From an uncultured Maribacter sp. (GTDB taxonomy: Bacteria > Bacteroidota > Bacteroidia > Flavobacteriales > Flavobacteriaceae), in assembly GCA_947493885.1 (NCBI GenBank), contig CANLTE010000007.1, positions 1-64,000 on the forward strand: 64,000 bases of DNA. Direction: 5' to 3'. Both the position numbers and the translations under genes were made by a program. The stretch's first letter is position 1. Every line of letters starts with the position of its first letter. Positions 27,439-35,274 of the stretch are shown in pieces. Under the pieces are notes generated by a model. That model ran no database searches. It saw nothing but the letters and a program-made list of their open reading frames with translations, and was not told where the DNA came from.

Positions 27439-28029
27439 ATGTTACTGGAAAAAATTAAAGATTACAAAATAATTCTGGCTTCTGGCTCGCCAAGAAGATA
27501 TCAATTTTTCAAAGACTTAGGCTTACCGTTTGAGGTTAGGTTAAAAGAGGTAGAAGAAATTTATCCTTCTAAACTTAAGGGCGCAGAAATATCAGATTAT
27601 CTGGCCAAGTTAAAAGCTTCTCCCCAACAAGAAAATTTAGAAGAGAAAGAAATTTTAATAACCTCAGATACTGTCGTTTGGTATAATAATGAATCTCTTG
27701 CCAAAGCAAAAGATGAAGAAGAGGCCTATGAAATGCTCAAGAAATTATCAGGAGATTGGCATCAAGTAATTACATCTGTATGTTTTACAACAAATAATAA
27801 GCAAACTGTAGTTAACCATACCACCAAGGTAAAGTTTAAAAAATTAAGTGATAACGAAATTTGGTATTATATAAACAATTATAAGCCATTTGATAAAGCT
27901 GGTGCTTATGGAATTCAAGAATGGATTGGCTTAATTGCCATTGAGGAAATTCAAGGCTCATACACTAATGTTGTTGGTTTACCTACACAATTGGTATATA
28001 AAACACTTTTAGAAATTACGGATAAATAA
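27439..28029 (+). CDS. maf: Maf family nucleotide pyrophosphatase
   Basis: A 196-residue house-cleaning enzyme that hydrolyses non-canonical nucleoside triphosphates such as dTTP or m7GTP-type substrates. The family start ILASGSPRRYQFFKDLGLPF is at about residues 11-30, followed by ITSDTVVWYN near 73-82 and the C-terminal KPFDKAGAYGIQEW block near 150-163. It is the third gene of the DUF2520/KdsC-like/Maf operon. A weak hairpin follows at 28033. Confidence 0.92.
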   Translation: MLLEKIKDYKIILASGSPRRYQFFKDLGLPFEVRLKEVEEIYPSKLKGAEISDYLAKLKASPQQENLEEKEILITSDTVVWYNNESLAKAKDEEEAYEMLKKLSGDWHQVITSVCFTTNNKQTVVNHTTKVKFKKLSDNEIWYYINNYKPFDKAGAYGIQEWIGLIAIEEIQGSYTNVVGLPTQLVYKTLLEITDK

Positions 28030-28032
28030 AAA

Positions 28033-28057
28033 AGCCTTGATTTTTGAAATCAAAGCT
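28033..28057 (+). terminator. Weak terminator after maf
   Basis: TTGATTT/AAATCAA and AGC/GCT arms with a TTG loop and single mismatches, followed by ATTATTTTTAA. Confidence 0.45.
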
Positions 28058-28114
28058 ATTATTTTTAATGTCCAAGTTGTTTTCACTTTTAGCTTCGTAA
28101 TATGAATACCCCAC

Positions 28115-28153
28115 AGCTCCAAAACTAGCTTCAAAAGCTATTTTTTTGGAGCT
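28115..28153. repeat. Nested inverted repeat (structured RNA or terminator candidate)
   Basis: Outer arms AGCTCCAAAA (28115-28124) and TTTTGGAGCT (28144-28153) enclose inner arms TAGCTT and AAGCTA with a CAA loop. An A run follows, so it could terminate transcripts from the opposite direction; no minus-strand gene ends there. Confidence 0.55.
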
Positions 28154-28387
28154 AAAAAAGAAACATCAGGTCGAATTCCAACAAATCAGTTTTTTCCTTT
28201 ATTTTTTGTTTTTAACTTTATGCCATAAATATCAACCACTATACCAACACATTACAACTACACTTAAATAACTTTGTTTAACCATTACTTTTCTTACCAA
28301 ATTGTAATTGGATGTTTTTAACTTCTAATCTGTGTAAAAAGACCACAGTAATTTTATTTTTGGTAATTTTATTAAAAACTTTGGGTC

Positions 28388-29335
28388 ATGAAAAAAATCA
28401 ATCTTTTTTGGAGAACATTTTCATTTTTGCTTCTTCTATTTGCATCATGCAAAAACGAAGTAAAACAAAATGATGAAGTATTAGCCATGGAAACTAGTAC
28501 CGCTGATGAAGAAACCGTAAAGCCAAAGCGTCAACTTTCTCAAGAATTTAAAGATTATTGGTATGCTGGTAAAGCTGAAATATCTTCGTATGAGCTTACC
28601 CAAGCTAGATATGGCGAGTTCAGAAAAGGTTCAGCGGTATTAATATATGTTACCGAACCTTTTTTGTCTAAAAAACAAGTAAAAGCTGATGGTCATAACC
28701 CTGATAATGTTCAGGTTTTAAAATTAAATAGCACTAAAAACTATTTAACTGGTATTTACCCTTATTCTATAATGAACAGTAGTTTTTATCCCGTTTACGA
28801 TAATCATCATGCTGTTAAAGTTTCGTTTTCTTCACAAGAATGGTGTGGGCATGTCTATGCTCAAATTAATAATAAAGATGATTTTGAAATAACATCTCAC
28901 TCCTATTTTGAAACTGAGGCGGACGAAAATTTCAATCTTAAAAAACATGTTTTAGAAAATGAAATTTGGAATAAAATACGCATAAACCCAAATGGTTTAC
29001 CTACTGGTAAAATTAAAATGATTCCTTCGTTGGAATATATACGATTGTCTCATAAAAAACTTAAAGCGTATAATGCGGAGGTATCTTTGAATAGTAATGA
29101 AAAAACCACAACCTACTCAATTACTTATCCAGAATTACAGCGTGATATAAACATTACCTTTTCATCTAAATTTCCACATGAAATAACCAATTGGACAGAA
29201 ACTTTTTCAAGCGGTTTTGGTGCAAAAGCTAAAATAATGACAACCACAGCTAAAAAAATAAATACCATTAAATCTCCATACTGGCAGGAAAACAAAAATA
29301 GCAGCCTGCATTTAAGAGACAGCTTAGGATTATAA
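28388..29335 (+). CDS. Conserved flavobacterial lipoprotein
   Basis: A 315-residue exported protein. The N-terminus (WRTFSFLLLLFASC) has a lipobox; Cys lies near residue 21 and is followed by KNE. The mature part has no catalytic motif that I recognise. Conserved-looking blocks are QEFKDYWYAGKAEISSYELTQARYGE near 50-75 and SSQEWCGHVYAQI near 138-150. Orthologues in Flavobacteriaceae are sometimes labelled septum formation inhibitor Maf only because they follow maf; this protein is not a Maf fold. A small MscS channel follows 3 bp downstream. Confidence 0.7.
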   Translation: MKKINLFWRTFSFLLLLFASCKNEVKQNDEVLAMETSTADEETVKPKRQLSQEFKDYWYAGKAEISSYELTQARYGEFRKGSAVLIYVTEPFLSKKQVKADGHNPDNVQVLKLNSTKNYLTGIYPYSIMNSSFYPVYDNHHAVKVSFSSQEWCGHVYAQINNKDDFEITSHSYFETEADENFNLKKHVLENEIWNKIRINPNGLPTGKIKMIPSLEYIRLSHKKLKAYNAEVSLNSNEKTTTYSITYPELQRDINITFSSKFPHEITNWTETFSSGFGAKAKIMTTTAKKINTIKSPYWQENKNSSLHLRDSLGL

Positions 29336-29338
29336 TAT

Positions 29339-29860
29339 ATGAAAAATTTCTTTTTAGAAAACACTGTCGCAATATACTCTACATTAGCAACTTTGGTTGC
29401 CTTTATTATTATACGATTTATAATTATAGTAGTTGTTCGTAGAATAGGTAGATTAAACAATTTTGTAAAAGGCAGAGTTAAACTTACCATAAAATATATG
29501 GTTCTTATTTTGGCGTTTATTATTGCTGGAATTATCACATTTATATGGAGGGTTAATTTTGAGGAACTTGCCTTATTATTCTCCTCCATGTTTGCAATAC
29601 TTGGTATTGCTTTATTTGCACAATGGTCTATTTTAAGTAATCTTTCCGCAGGTATAATTTTGTTTTTTGCTTTTCCGTTTAAAATTGGAGACAGAGTTAA
29701 AATCCTAGATAAGGATATAGATGGCGAAGGTCCTTACATGATTGAGGACATTAAAGCTTTTCATGTGACTCTACGTTCTGAAAATGGAGGTAACTTAATC
29801 TACCCAAATAGTTTAATGATGCAGAAGCCAATTTCGGTTATGGAATCTAAAGAGATATAA
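29339..29860 (+). CDS. Minimal mechanosensitive channel, MscS family
   Basis: A 173-residue membrane protein. Hydrophobic helices lie near residues 10-33, 45-65 and 77-110. The pore-helix and beta-domain signature of MscS reads AQWSILSNLSAGIILFFAFPFKIGDRVKI near 99-127. It stops soon after the middle beta domain, so the C-terminal cytosolic cage of MscS (about 280 residues in E. coli) is missing. It would release solutes on membrane stretch. It follows the lipoprotein gene by 3 bp and is probably co-transcribed. Confidence 0.85.
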   Translation: MKNFFLENTVAIYSTLATLVAFIIIRFIIIVVVRRIGRLNNFVKGRVKLTIKYMVLILAFIIAGIITFIWRVNFEELALLFSSMFAILGIALFAQWSILSNLSAGIILFFAFPFKIGDRVKILDKDIDGEGPYMIEDIKAFHVTLRSENGGNLIYPNSLMMQKPISVMESKEI

Positions 29861-29918
29861 CTAAAATCACAATTTGTTAAAGAAGTTGTAAAAAAAATTC
29901 TCAGCTACATAATCTTTC

Positions 29919-29926
29919 TATCTTTG
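29919..29926 (+). promoter_or_regulatory. Probable -7 box for the PIG-L deacetylase transcript
   Basis: TATCTTTG matches TAnnTTTG and sits 24 bp before the ATG at 29951. No TTG at the proper distance. Confidence 0.45.
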
Positions 29927-29950
29927 AGAATATCATAAATATTAAGAATT

Positions 29951-32482
29951 ATGCGGCATTTTGTGGTTTTGTGTTTTACAGCCATTTTATTTTCTAATCC
30001 AACATTTTCTCAATCTCTTAAAGACAATTCGTCAACCCAAATTTATCACAGCCTTCAAAAATTAAATTTTCTAGGTACCGCGTTGTACATCGCAGCTCAT
30101 CCAGATGATGAAAACACGCGGTTAATCTCCTACTTGTCTAATGAAGTTAAAGCTCGTACGGCATACTTATCGCTAACACGAGGAGACGGTGGACAAAACC
30201 TTATAGGAACTGAAATTAGAGAACTGCTTGGTGTTTTAAGAACACAGGAACTTTTAGCTGCCAGAAAAGTAGACGGCGGAGAACAATTTTTTAGTAGAGC
30301 TAATGATTTTGGCTACTCCAAACATCCAGATGAAACTTTAAAAATTTGGGACAAAAATGATATTCTAGGAGACGTTGTACGTACCATTCGCACCTTTAAA
30401 CCAGATGTCATTATAAATAGGTTTGATCATCGTTCCCCTGGAACCACGCATGGACATCATACCTCCTCAGCAATGCTTAGCGTAGAAGCTTTTGACCTTG
30501 TAAATAAAACTGATGCGTACCCAGAGCAGTTAAACTATACGGAAACTTGGCAACCTAAACGTCTATTTTTTAATACTTCGTGGTGGTTTTACGGTAGTAA
30601 AGAAAAGTTTGAAAAAGCAGACAAAACTAATTTGCTAAATGTGGATATTGGAGTTTATTACCCGATGTTAGGTGTTTCTAATAATGAAATAGCTTCTTTG
30701 GCAAGTAGTCAGCACTTGTGTCAGGGCTTTGGTAGACTCTCTAGCAGAGGCACCAATCAAGAATATGTGGAGTTAATAAAAGGTGACTTACCAAAAAACA
30801 AAAACGATTTATTTGAAGGAATAAATACAACCTGGTCTAGAATTAAAGGAGGAAAAGCTATTGGGGATGTTTTATATAAGGTTGAAGCCAACTTTAACTT
30901 TAAAAACCCTTCTGAACATCTTCCTGAATTACTTAAGGCTAGAAAACTTATTGCATTATTACAAAACAATCATTGGAAAACTCTTAAATCCCAAGCTTTA
31001 GATAATATTATTGTTGCCATAACTGGTCTTTATCTTGAAGCATCAGCGATTAAAGGTTCTGCAACTCCAGGGGAAACAGTTAATGTAAAGATTGAGGCAA
31101 TAAACAGAAGCGTGGCCGACATTCATTTAACATCTATTGAAATAACCAATAATAGTGTTGTTCCTAAAAATGTTAAGCTAAGTAAAAACCAAAAAATTGA
31201 TTTTGAAACACCTTTGCATATAACCTCCGACGCAAGTTACACTAACGCCTATTGGTTAAAAGAAAAAGGAAGCTTAGGAATGTATAAGGTTAAAAATGAA
31301 ATATTAATAGGAAAACCTGAAACCCCTAGAGCTTTCCACGCCAGTTTTAATTTACTCATTAACGGTGAAGAAATTACAATTACCAAACCTATAGTTCACA
31401 AATACGCCAAACCAGATAAAGGAGAATTATATCAACCTTTTGAAATTATTCCAGAGGCAACTGCGAGTTTTAAAGACAAAGTTTTAATATTTGCTAATGA
31501 CGATGCTAAGCAAATACCTGTTACCATTAAAGCTCATAAAGACAATATTGAAGGGCAGATTCAACTATGTTTTTCAAAAGAGTGGAAAGTTGATTCGGAA
31601 ACGCAGTCTTTTAAAATTGAAAAATCGGGAGACACGCAGGTGGTAATATTTACCTTAACTCCTCCGAAAGAAGAGAGCAAAAGCGTAATATCACCACTCA
31701 TTAAAATTAATGGAAAAGAATATTCAAAAGAGCTTGTTACAATTGCTTATGACCATATTCCAACACAGACAGTATTATTACCATCTGAGGCAAAAGTTGT
31801 GCGATTAAACATTGATAGAATAGGTGATAATATTGGTTATATTATGGGTGCTGGTGATAAGGTTCCTAATAGCTTAGAACAAATAGGTTATTCCGTTCAT
31901 ACAATTGATCCAAATACTATTGATAAAGAATCTCTTAAAAAATATGATGCCATTGTTTTGGGTATACGGGCGTACAATGTAGTATCTCAACTTAAATATA
32001 AACAACGTTTTTTATTGGATTATGTTAAAGGGGGCGGCAACTTAATAGTACAGTATAATACCGCAGGTAGATGGAATAAACAATTTGAAAATATAGCTCC
32101 CTATCCTTTAAAAGTATCTAGAGATAGAGTTACGGACGAACATGCGGAAGTCAAAATTTTGGCCAAAGAGCATGCTATTGTAAACTTTCCTAACCCAATC
32201 AAGGAAGAAGATTTTAATGGATGGGTTCAAGAAAGAGGATTATACTTTCCAGATGAATGGAGTGATGAGTTTACTCCTATTTTAGAAATGAAGGATCATG
32301 GCGAATCTGCAAAAAAAGGAAGCTTACTTGTGGCTCCCTATGGTAAAGGAAATTATATATATACCGGTTTAAGCTTTTTTAGAGAGCTTCCTGCTGGTGT
32401 TCCTGGAGCGTATAAATTGTTTTCAAATATGCTTTCTACTGGAAAAAATAAAATCAAAGCTGAAAACAAAATAAAAGGATGA
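29951..32482 (+). CDS. Exported PIG-L family deacetylase, large form
   Basis: An 843-residue protein. A signal peptide (about 1-20) is followed by an LmbE/PIG-L domain with the zinc motif AAHPDDENT (His50, Asp52, Asp53), TRGDGGQNLIGTE near 77-90 and HHTSSAM near 170. The middle part looks like beta-sandwich domains, and the C-terminal part from about 620 (KYDAIVLGIRAYNVV) resembles a class I glutaminase-like or ThuA-like flavodoxin fold. Such large forms probably deacetylate N-acetyl sugars outside the cytosol. The stop overlaps the ATG of a 36-residue membrane peptide in an ATGA, with a symporter next, suggesting coupled processing and uptake of a sugar. Confidence 0.85.
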   Translation: MRHFVVLCFTAILFSNPTFSQSLKDNSSTQIYHSLQKLNFLGTALYIAAHPDDENTRLISYLSNEVKARTAYLSLTRGDGGQNLIGTEIRELLGVLRTQELLAARKVDGGEQFFSRANDFGYSKHPDETLKIWDKNDILGDVVRTIRTFKPDVIINRFDHRSPGTTHGHHTSSAMLSVEAFDLVNKTDAYPEQLNYTETWQPKRLFFNTSWWFYGSKEKFEKADKTNLLNVDIGVYYPMLGVSNNEIASLASSQHLCQGFGRLSSRGTNQEYVELIKGDLPKNKNDLFEGINTTWSRIKGGKAIGDVLYKVEANFNFKNPSEHLPELLKARKLIALLQNNHWKTLKSQALDNIIVAITGLYLEASAIKGSATPGETVNVKIEAINRSVADIHLTSIEITNNSVVPKNVKLSKNQKIDFETPLHITSDASYTNAYWLKEKGSLGMYKVKNEILIGKPETPRAFHASFNLLINGEEITITKPIVHKYAKPDKGELYQPFEIIPEATASFKDKVLIFANDDAKQIPVTIKAHKDNIEGQIQLCFSKEWKVDSETQSFKIEKSGDTQVVIFTLTPPKEESKSVISPLIKINGKEYSKELVTIAYDHIPTQTVLLPSEAKVVRLNIDRIGDNIGYIMGAGDKVPNSLEQIGYSVHTIDPNTIDKESLKKYDAIVLGIRAYNVVSQLKYKQRFLLDYVKGGGNLIVQYNTAGRWNKQFENIAPYPLKVSRDRVTDEHAEVKILAKEHAIVNFPNPIKEEDFNGWVQERGLYFPDEWSDEFTPILEMKDHGESAKKGSLLVAPYGKGNYIYTGLSFFRELPAGVPGAYKLFSNMLSTGKNKIKAENKIKG

Positions 32483-32589
32483 AAAACGCTAAAGAACCTT
32501 TCATTTGGAAAAAAGAATATACGTTAGTAGTTCTTTTAAATATAGTGTACGTTTTGTTTTTTTATTTTTTAATGACTTCATTCATTTAA
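32479..32589 (+). CDS. 36-residue membrane microprotein between deacetylase and symporter
   Basis: Too short for routine gene calling. ATG at 32479 overlaps the deacetylase stop as ATGA, and the TAA at 32587-32589 ends one base before the symporter ATG at 32591. The peptide starts with a charged segment (MKNAKEPFIWKKEY) and continues as one membrane helix rich in Leu, Val, Phe and Tyr. The tight packing on both sides argues for real translation. Small partner subunits accompany some sodium/solute symporters, so a symporter subunit or stabiliser is the best guess. No family assigned. Confidence 0.6.
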   Translation: MKNAKEPFIWKKEYTLVVLLNIVYVLFFYFLMTSFI

Positions 32590-32590
32590 A

Positions 32591-34324
32591 ATGAAAGCAA
32601 TTGATTGGATAATTCTTGCGGGCACGCTTTTTTCCATAGTAGCTTATGGTGTCTGGAAAACAAAAGGAAGTAAAAATGTTAACGATTATGTAAAAGGCGG
32701 TAACGAAACCAAATGGTGGACTATTGGCTTATCTGTAATGGCGACACAAGCAAGTGCTATTACATTTCTTTCCACTCCTGGGCAGGCCTTTCACGATGGA
32801 ATGGGGTTTGTACAATTTTACTTTGGGCTGCCACTTGCAATGATTATAATTTGTCTTGTTTTTGTTCCTTTGTATCATAGAATGAAAGTATATACGGCCT
32901 ACGAATTTCTAGAAAGCCGTTTTGACCTTAAAACAAGAACACTTGCCGCTATTCTCTTTTTAATACAAAGAGGTTTAGCGGCAGGAATCACCATTTTCGC
33001 TCCCTCAATTATTCTTTCTGCTGTATTAGGCTGGGATTTACGCACCCTAAACATTTTAATAGGCTCGCTGGTCATAATTTATACTGTTACTGGTGGTACA
33101 AAAGCTGTTAATGTTACGCAAAAACAGCAAATGTTCATTATTATGACAGGAATGTTTATTGCCTTCTTCTTTATTATAGGCTATTTACCTTCTGATGTTG
33201 ATCTTACCAAAGCCCTTAAAATTGCAGGTGCAAGTGATAAACTTAATATTCTAGATTTTAGTTTTGACACAAAAAGTAGATACACATTTTGGAGTGGTAT
33301 TACTGGAGGTCTTTTTTTAGCTCTAGCATATTTTGGTACGGACCAAAGTCAAGTACAGCGCTATTTATCTGGAAAATCTATAAGAGAAAGTCAACTAGGG
33401 TTGGTATTCAATGGCATTTTAAAAATACCCATGCAATTTTTTATTCTGCTAGTAGGTGTTATGGTTTTTGTTTTTTACCAATACAATCCTTCTCCTTTAA
33501 ACTTTAACCCTTCGGCTACTGAGGCGGTTTTAAATTCCCCTTACGGAGATGATTACCGACTTCTGCAAGAAGGACAAATTGAATTAGAAAACGAAAAAAG
33601 AATAGCTCAAAACAAATTTTCTACTGCATTAGAATTAAAGGAATTTAATGCTGTAAAAGAAGCCAAAGAACAAATAATTCATATTAACAAAAAAGATAGT
33701 ACAAATAGAGTTTTGGCAAAGACTTTAATTAAACAAGCCAATAGCGATATTGAAACTAATGATAAAGATTATGTTTTTATTCATTTTATACTAAACAACC
33801 TACCAAATGGTTTAATAGGCCTTTTACTCGCTGTAATTCTATCCGCTGCTATGTCTTCTACTGCTTCAGAATTAAATGCGTTAGGAACTATAACAGCACT
33901 TGACCTTTTTAAAAGAAATGTAAAAACTGTTCATACAGAAAAATATTTTGTACTTGCTTCCAAAGGTTTCACCTTACTTTGGGGGATAATTGCAATTGTA
34001 ATTGCCTGCATAGCTAATTTATTTGATAACCTCATTCAATTAGTAAATATTATAGGTAGTATTTTTTATGGAAATGTTTTAGGTATTTTTCTTTTGGCTT
34101 TCTTTTTAAAGTTTGTGAGAGGAAATGCCGTTTTCTTTTCAGCACTTTTAACACAACTAATAGTGTGCATTGTTTACTATCAATACATTCACATATACCC
34201 GTCTGGTCAAGAAAAACTAGGGTACTTATGGTTAAATTTCATCGGTGCAGCACTAGTTATCTTTATTGCCATAATTTTTGAAGTAATGGACCGTGTTCTT
34301 AAAAACAAGCCGTTAGAAGGTTAG
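32591..34324 (+). CDS. Sodium/solute symporter (SSS family)
   Basis: A 577-residue inner-membrane transporter. SSS signatures: VMATQASAITFLSTPGQAFHDGMGFVQF near 49-76, AYEFLESRFDLKTRTLAA near 101-118, FGTDQSQVQRYLSGKS near 250-265 and LLAVILSAAMSSTASELNALGTI near 415-437. The gene context (deacetylase upstream, sugar regulator and galK/galT downstream) suggests a sugar substrate such as galactose. A hydrophilic, highly charged insert of about 75 residues (around 318-395) interrupts the usual helix spacing. It follows the 36-residue membrane peptide by one base. Confidence 0.9.
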   Translation: MKAIDWIILAGTLFSIVAYGVWKTKGSKNVNDYVKGGNETKWWTIGLSVMATQASAITFLSTPGQAFHDGMGFVQFYFGLPLAMIIICLVFVPLYHRMKVYTAYEFLESRFDLKTRTLAAILFLIQRGLAAGITIFAPSIILSAVLGWDLRTLNILIGSLVIIYTVTGGTKAVNVTQKQQMFIIMTGMFIAFFFIIGYLPSDVDLTKALKIAGASDKLNILDFSFDTKSRYTFWSGITGGLFLALAYFGTDQSQVQRYLSGKSIRESQLGLVFNGILKIPMQFFILLVGVMVFVFYQYNPSPLNFNPSATEAVLNSPYGDDYRLLQEGQIELENEKRIAQNKFSTALELKEFNAVKEAKEQIIHINKKDSTNRVLAKTLIKQANSDIETNDKDYVFIHFILNNLPNGLIGLLLAVILSAAMSSTASELNALGTITALDLFKRNVKTVHTEKYFVLASKGFTLLWGIIAIVIACIANLFDNLIQLVNIIGSIFYGNVLGIFLLAFFLKFVRGNAVFFSALLTQLIVCIVYYQYIHIYPSGQEKLGYLWLNFIGAALVIFIAIIFEVMDRVLKNKPLEG

Positions 34325-34414
34325 GCTACAAATTAGATGTTATTCTGTTTTTCTCGGATATACCTAATATTTACGTTATTTTGTTATGGAATTAAATGCC
34401 GATGAAAATATAAC

Positions 34415-35122
34415 TTGATGAAATTAACAGATACTGCACATATGTACAATGTGCAACAAAAAATTTTAGTCGCTGTAGATTGCATAATTTTTGGTTTTGA
34501 TACGCAAAACTTAAAACTTCTATTGTTTAAACGAAAAGTAGACCCCTTTAAAGGAGATTGGTCACTAATTGGTGCCTTTGTTAAAGGTGATTTATCAATT
34601 AATGATGCTGCAAAACAAATACTATTTGAAACAACGGGACTTAAAGATATTTACTTAGATGAACTAAAAACGTACAGTGACTATAATCGAGACCCAGGAG
34701 ACAGGGTAATTTCAATTGCACATTATAGCCTAATAAGTATTAATGACTTTGATATTGAAAAAGTTGAAGAATTTGATGCCAAGTGGTTTAATTTAGACGA
34801 AATACCAAACTTAGTTTTAGACCATAATCAAATGGTGAAAGATGCGGTAGACCGACTACGTAAAAAGGTAAAACACCAACCTATTGGGTTTAATCTACTT
34901 CCAGAATATTTTACGCTTCCTAAATTACAGCGATTATACGAGAGTATTTATCAGCGGGAACTAGATTCTCGAAATTTTAGAAAAAAAATACTCTCTCAAA
35001 ACATTCTAATCAAAACAGATAAAAAAGATAAATCAGAATCTAAAAAAGGAGCTTTTCTATACTGTTTTGATAAAGATAAATTCGACATGCTGAAAACAAA
35101 AGGCTATAACTTTGATATTTAA
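34415..35122 (+). CDS. Nudix-winged-helix transcriptional regulator (AraR/NrtR type)
   Basis: A 235-residue cytosolic regulator. Residues about 13-150 are a Nudix fold (ILVAVDCIIFGFDTQNLKLLLFKRK, GAFVKGDLSINDAAKQILFETTGL), and residues about 155-235 are a winged helix (LLPEYFTLPKLQRLYESIYQRELDSRNFRKKIL). The Nudix box is degenerate: the R-E-x-x-E-E core reads Q-I-L-F-E-T, so pyrophosphatase activity is unlikely and the domain should act as a ligand sensor. In Bacteroidota this architecture includes the arabinose regulator AraR. Placed between a sugar symporter and galK/galT, it probably controls galactose use and could bind the palindrome at 35208-35236. Confidence 0.85.
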   Translation: MMKLTDTAHMYNVQQKILVAVDCIIFGFDTQNLKLLLFKRKVDPFKGDWSLIGAFVKGDLSINDAAKQILFETTGLKDIYLDELKTYSDYNRDPGDRVISIAHYSLISINDFDIEKVEEFDAKWFNLDEIPNLVLDHNQMVKDAVDRLRKKVKHQPIGFNLLPEYFTLPKLQRLYESIYQRELDSRNFRKKILSQNILIKTDKKDKSESKKGAFLYCFDKDKFDMLKTKGYNFDI

Positions 35123-35149
35123 CACTGTACAAACGTTAAACCACATAAC

Positions 35150-35167
35150 GATAACATAAACGTTATC
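35150..35167. repeat. Small inverted repeat upstream of galK
   Basis: GATAAC and GTTATC are separated by 6 bp (ATAAAC). It lies 40 bp before the larger palindrome and could be a second, weaker regulator site. Confidence 0.35.
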
Positions 35168-35207
35168 AGTAATTTATATTAGAATAAAAATAAAATAACT
35201 TATTCGC

Positions 35208-35236
35208 TTATTAAACGTAAATAATACGTTTAATAA
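35208..35236. promoter_or_regulatory. Perfect 12+5+12 palindrome before galK, operator candidate
   Basis: TTATTAAACGTA at 35208-35219 and TACGTTTAATAA at 35225-35236 are perfect inverted copies around AATAA, 38 bp before the galK ATG. Size and position suit a dimeric repressor. The Nudix-type regulator coded immediately upstream is the natural candidate to bind it. Confidence 0.65.
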
Positions 35237-35274
35237 TAAAAAATCCGTAACTTGCAAGTCTAATTTTAAGGATC

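Larger units (their letters stand above)
28030..28387. other. Intergenic region with two hairpins, no gene
   Basis: 358 bp with no open frame of note. It holds a short hairpin at 28033-28057 just after maf, and a larger nested hairpin at 28115-28153. The rest is AT-rich with no clear promoter. Confidence 0.5.

Noticed and set aside
29125-29589. 154-codon open frame on the minus strand
   Set aside because: It covers the end of the lipoprotein gene and the start of the MscS gene, both well supported; the product is low-complexity.
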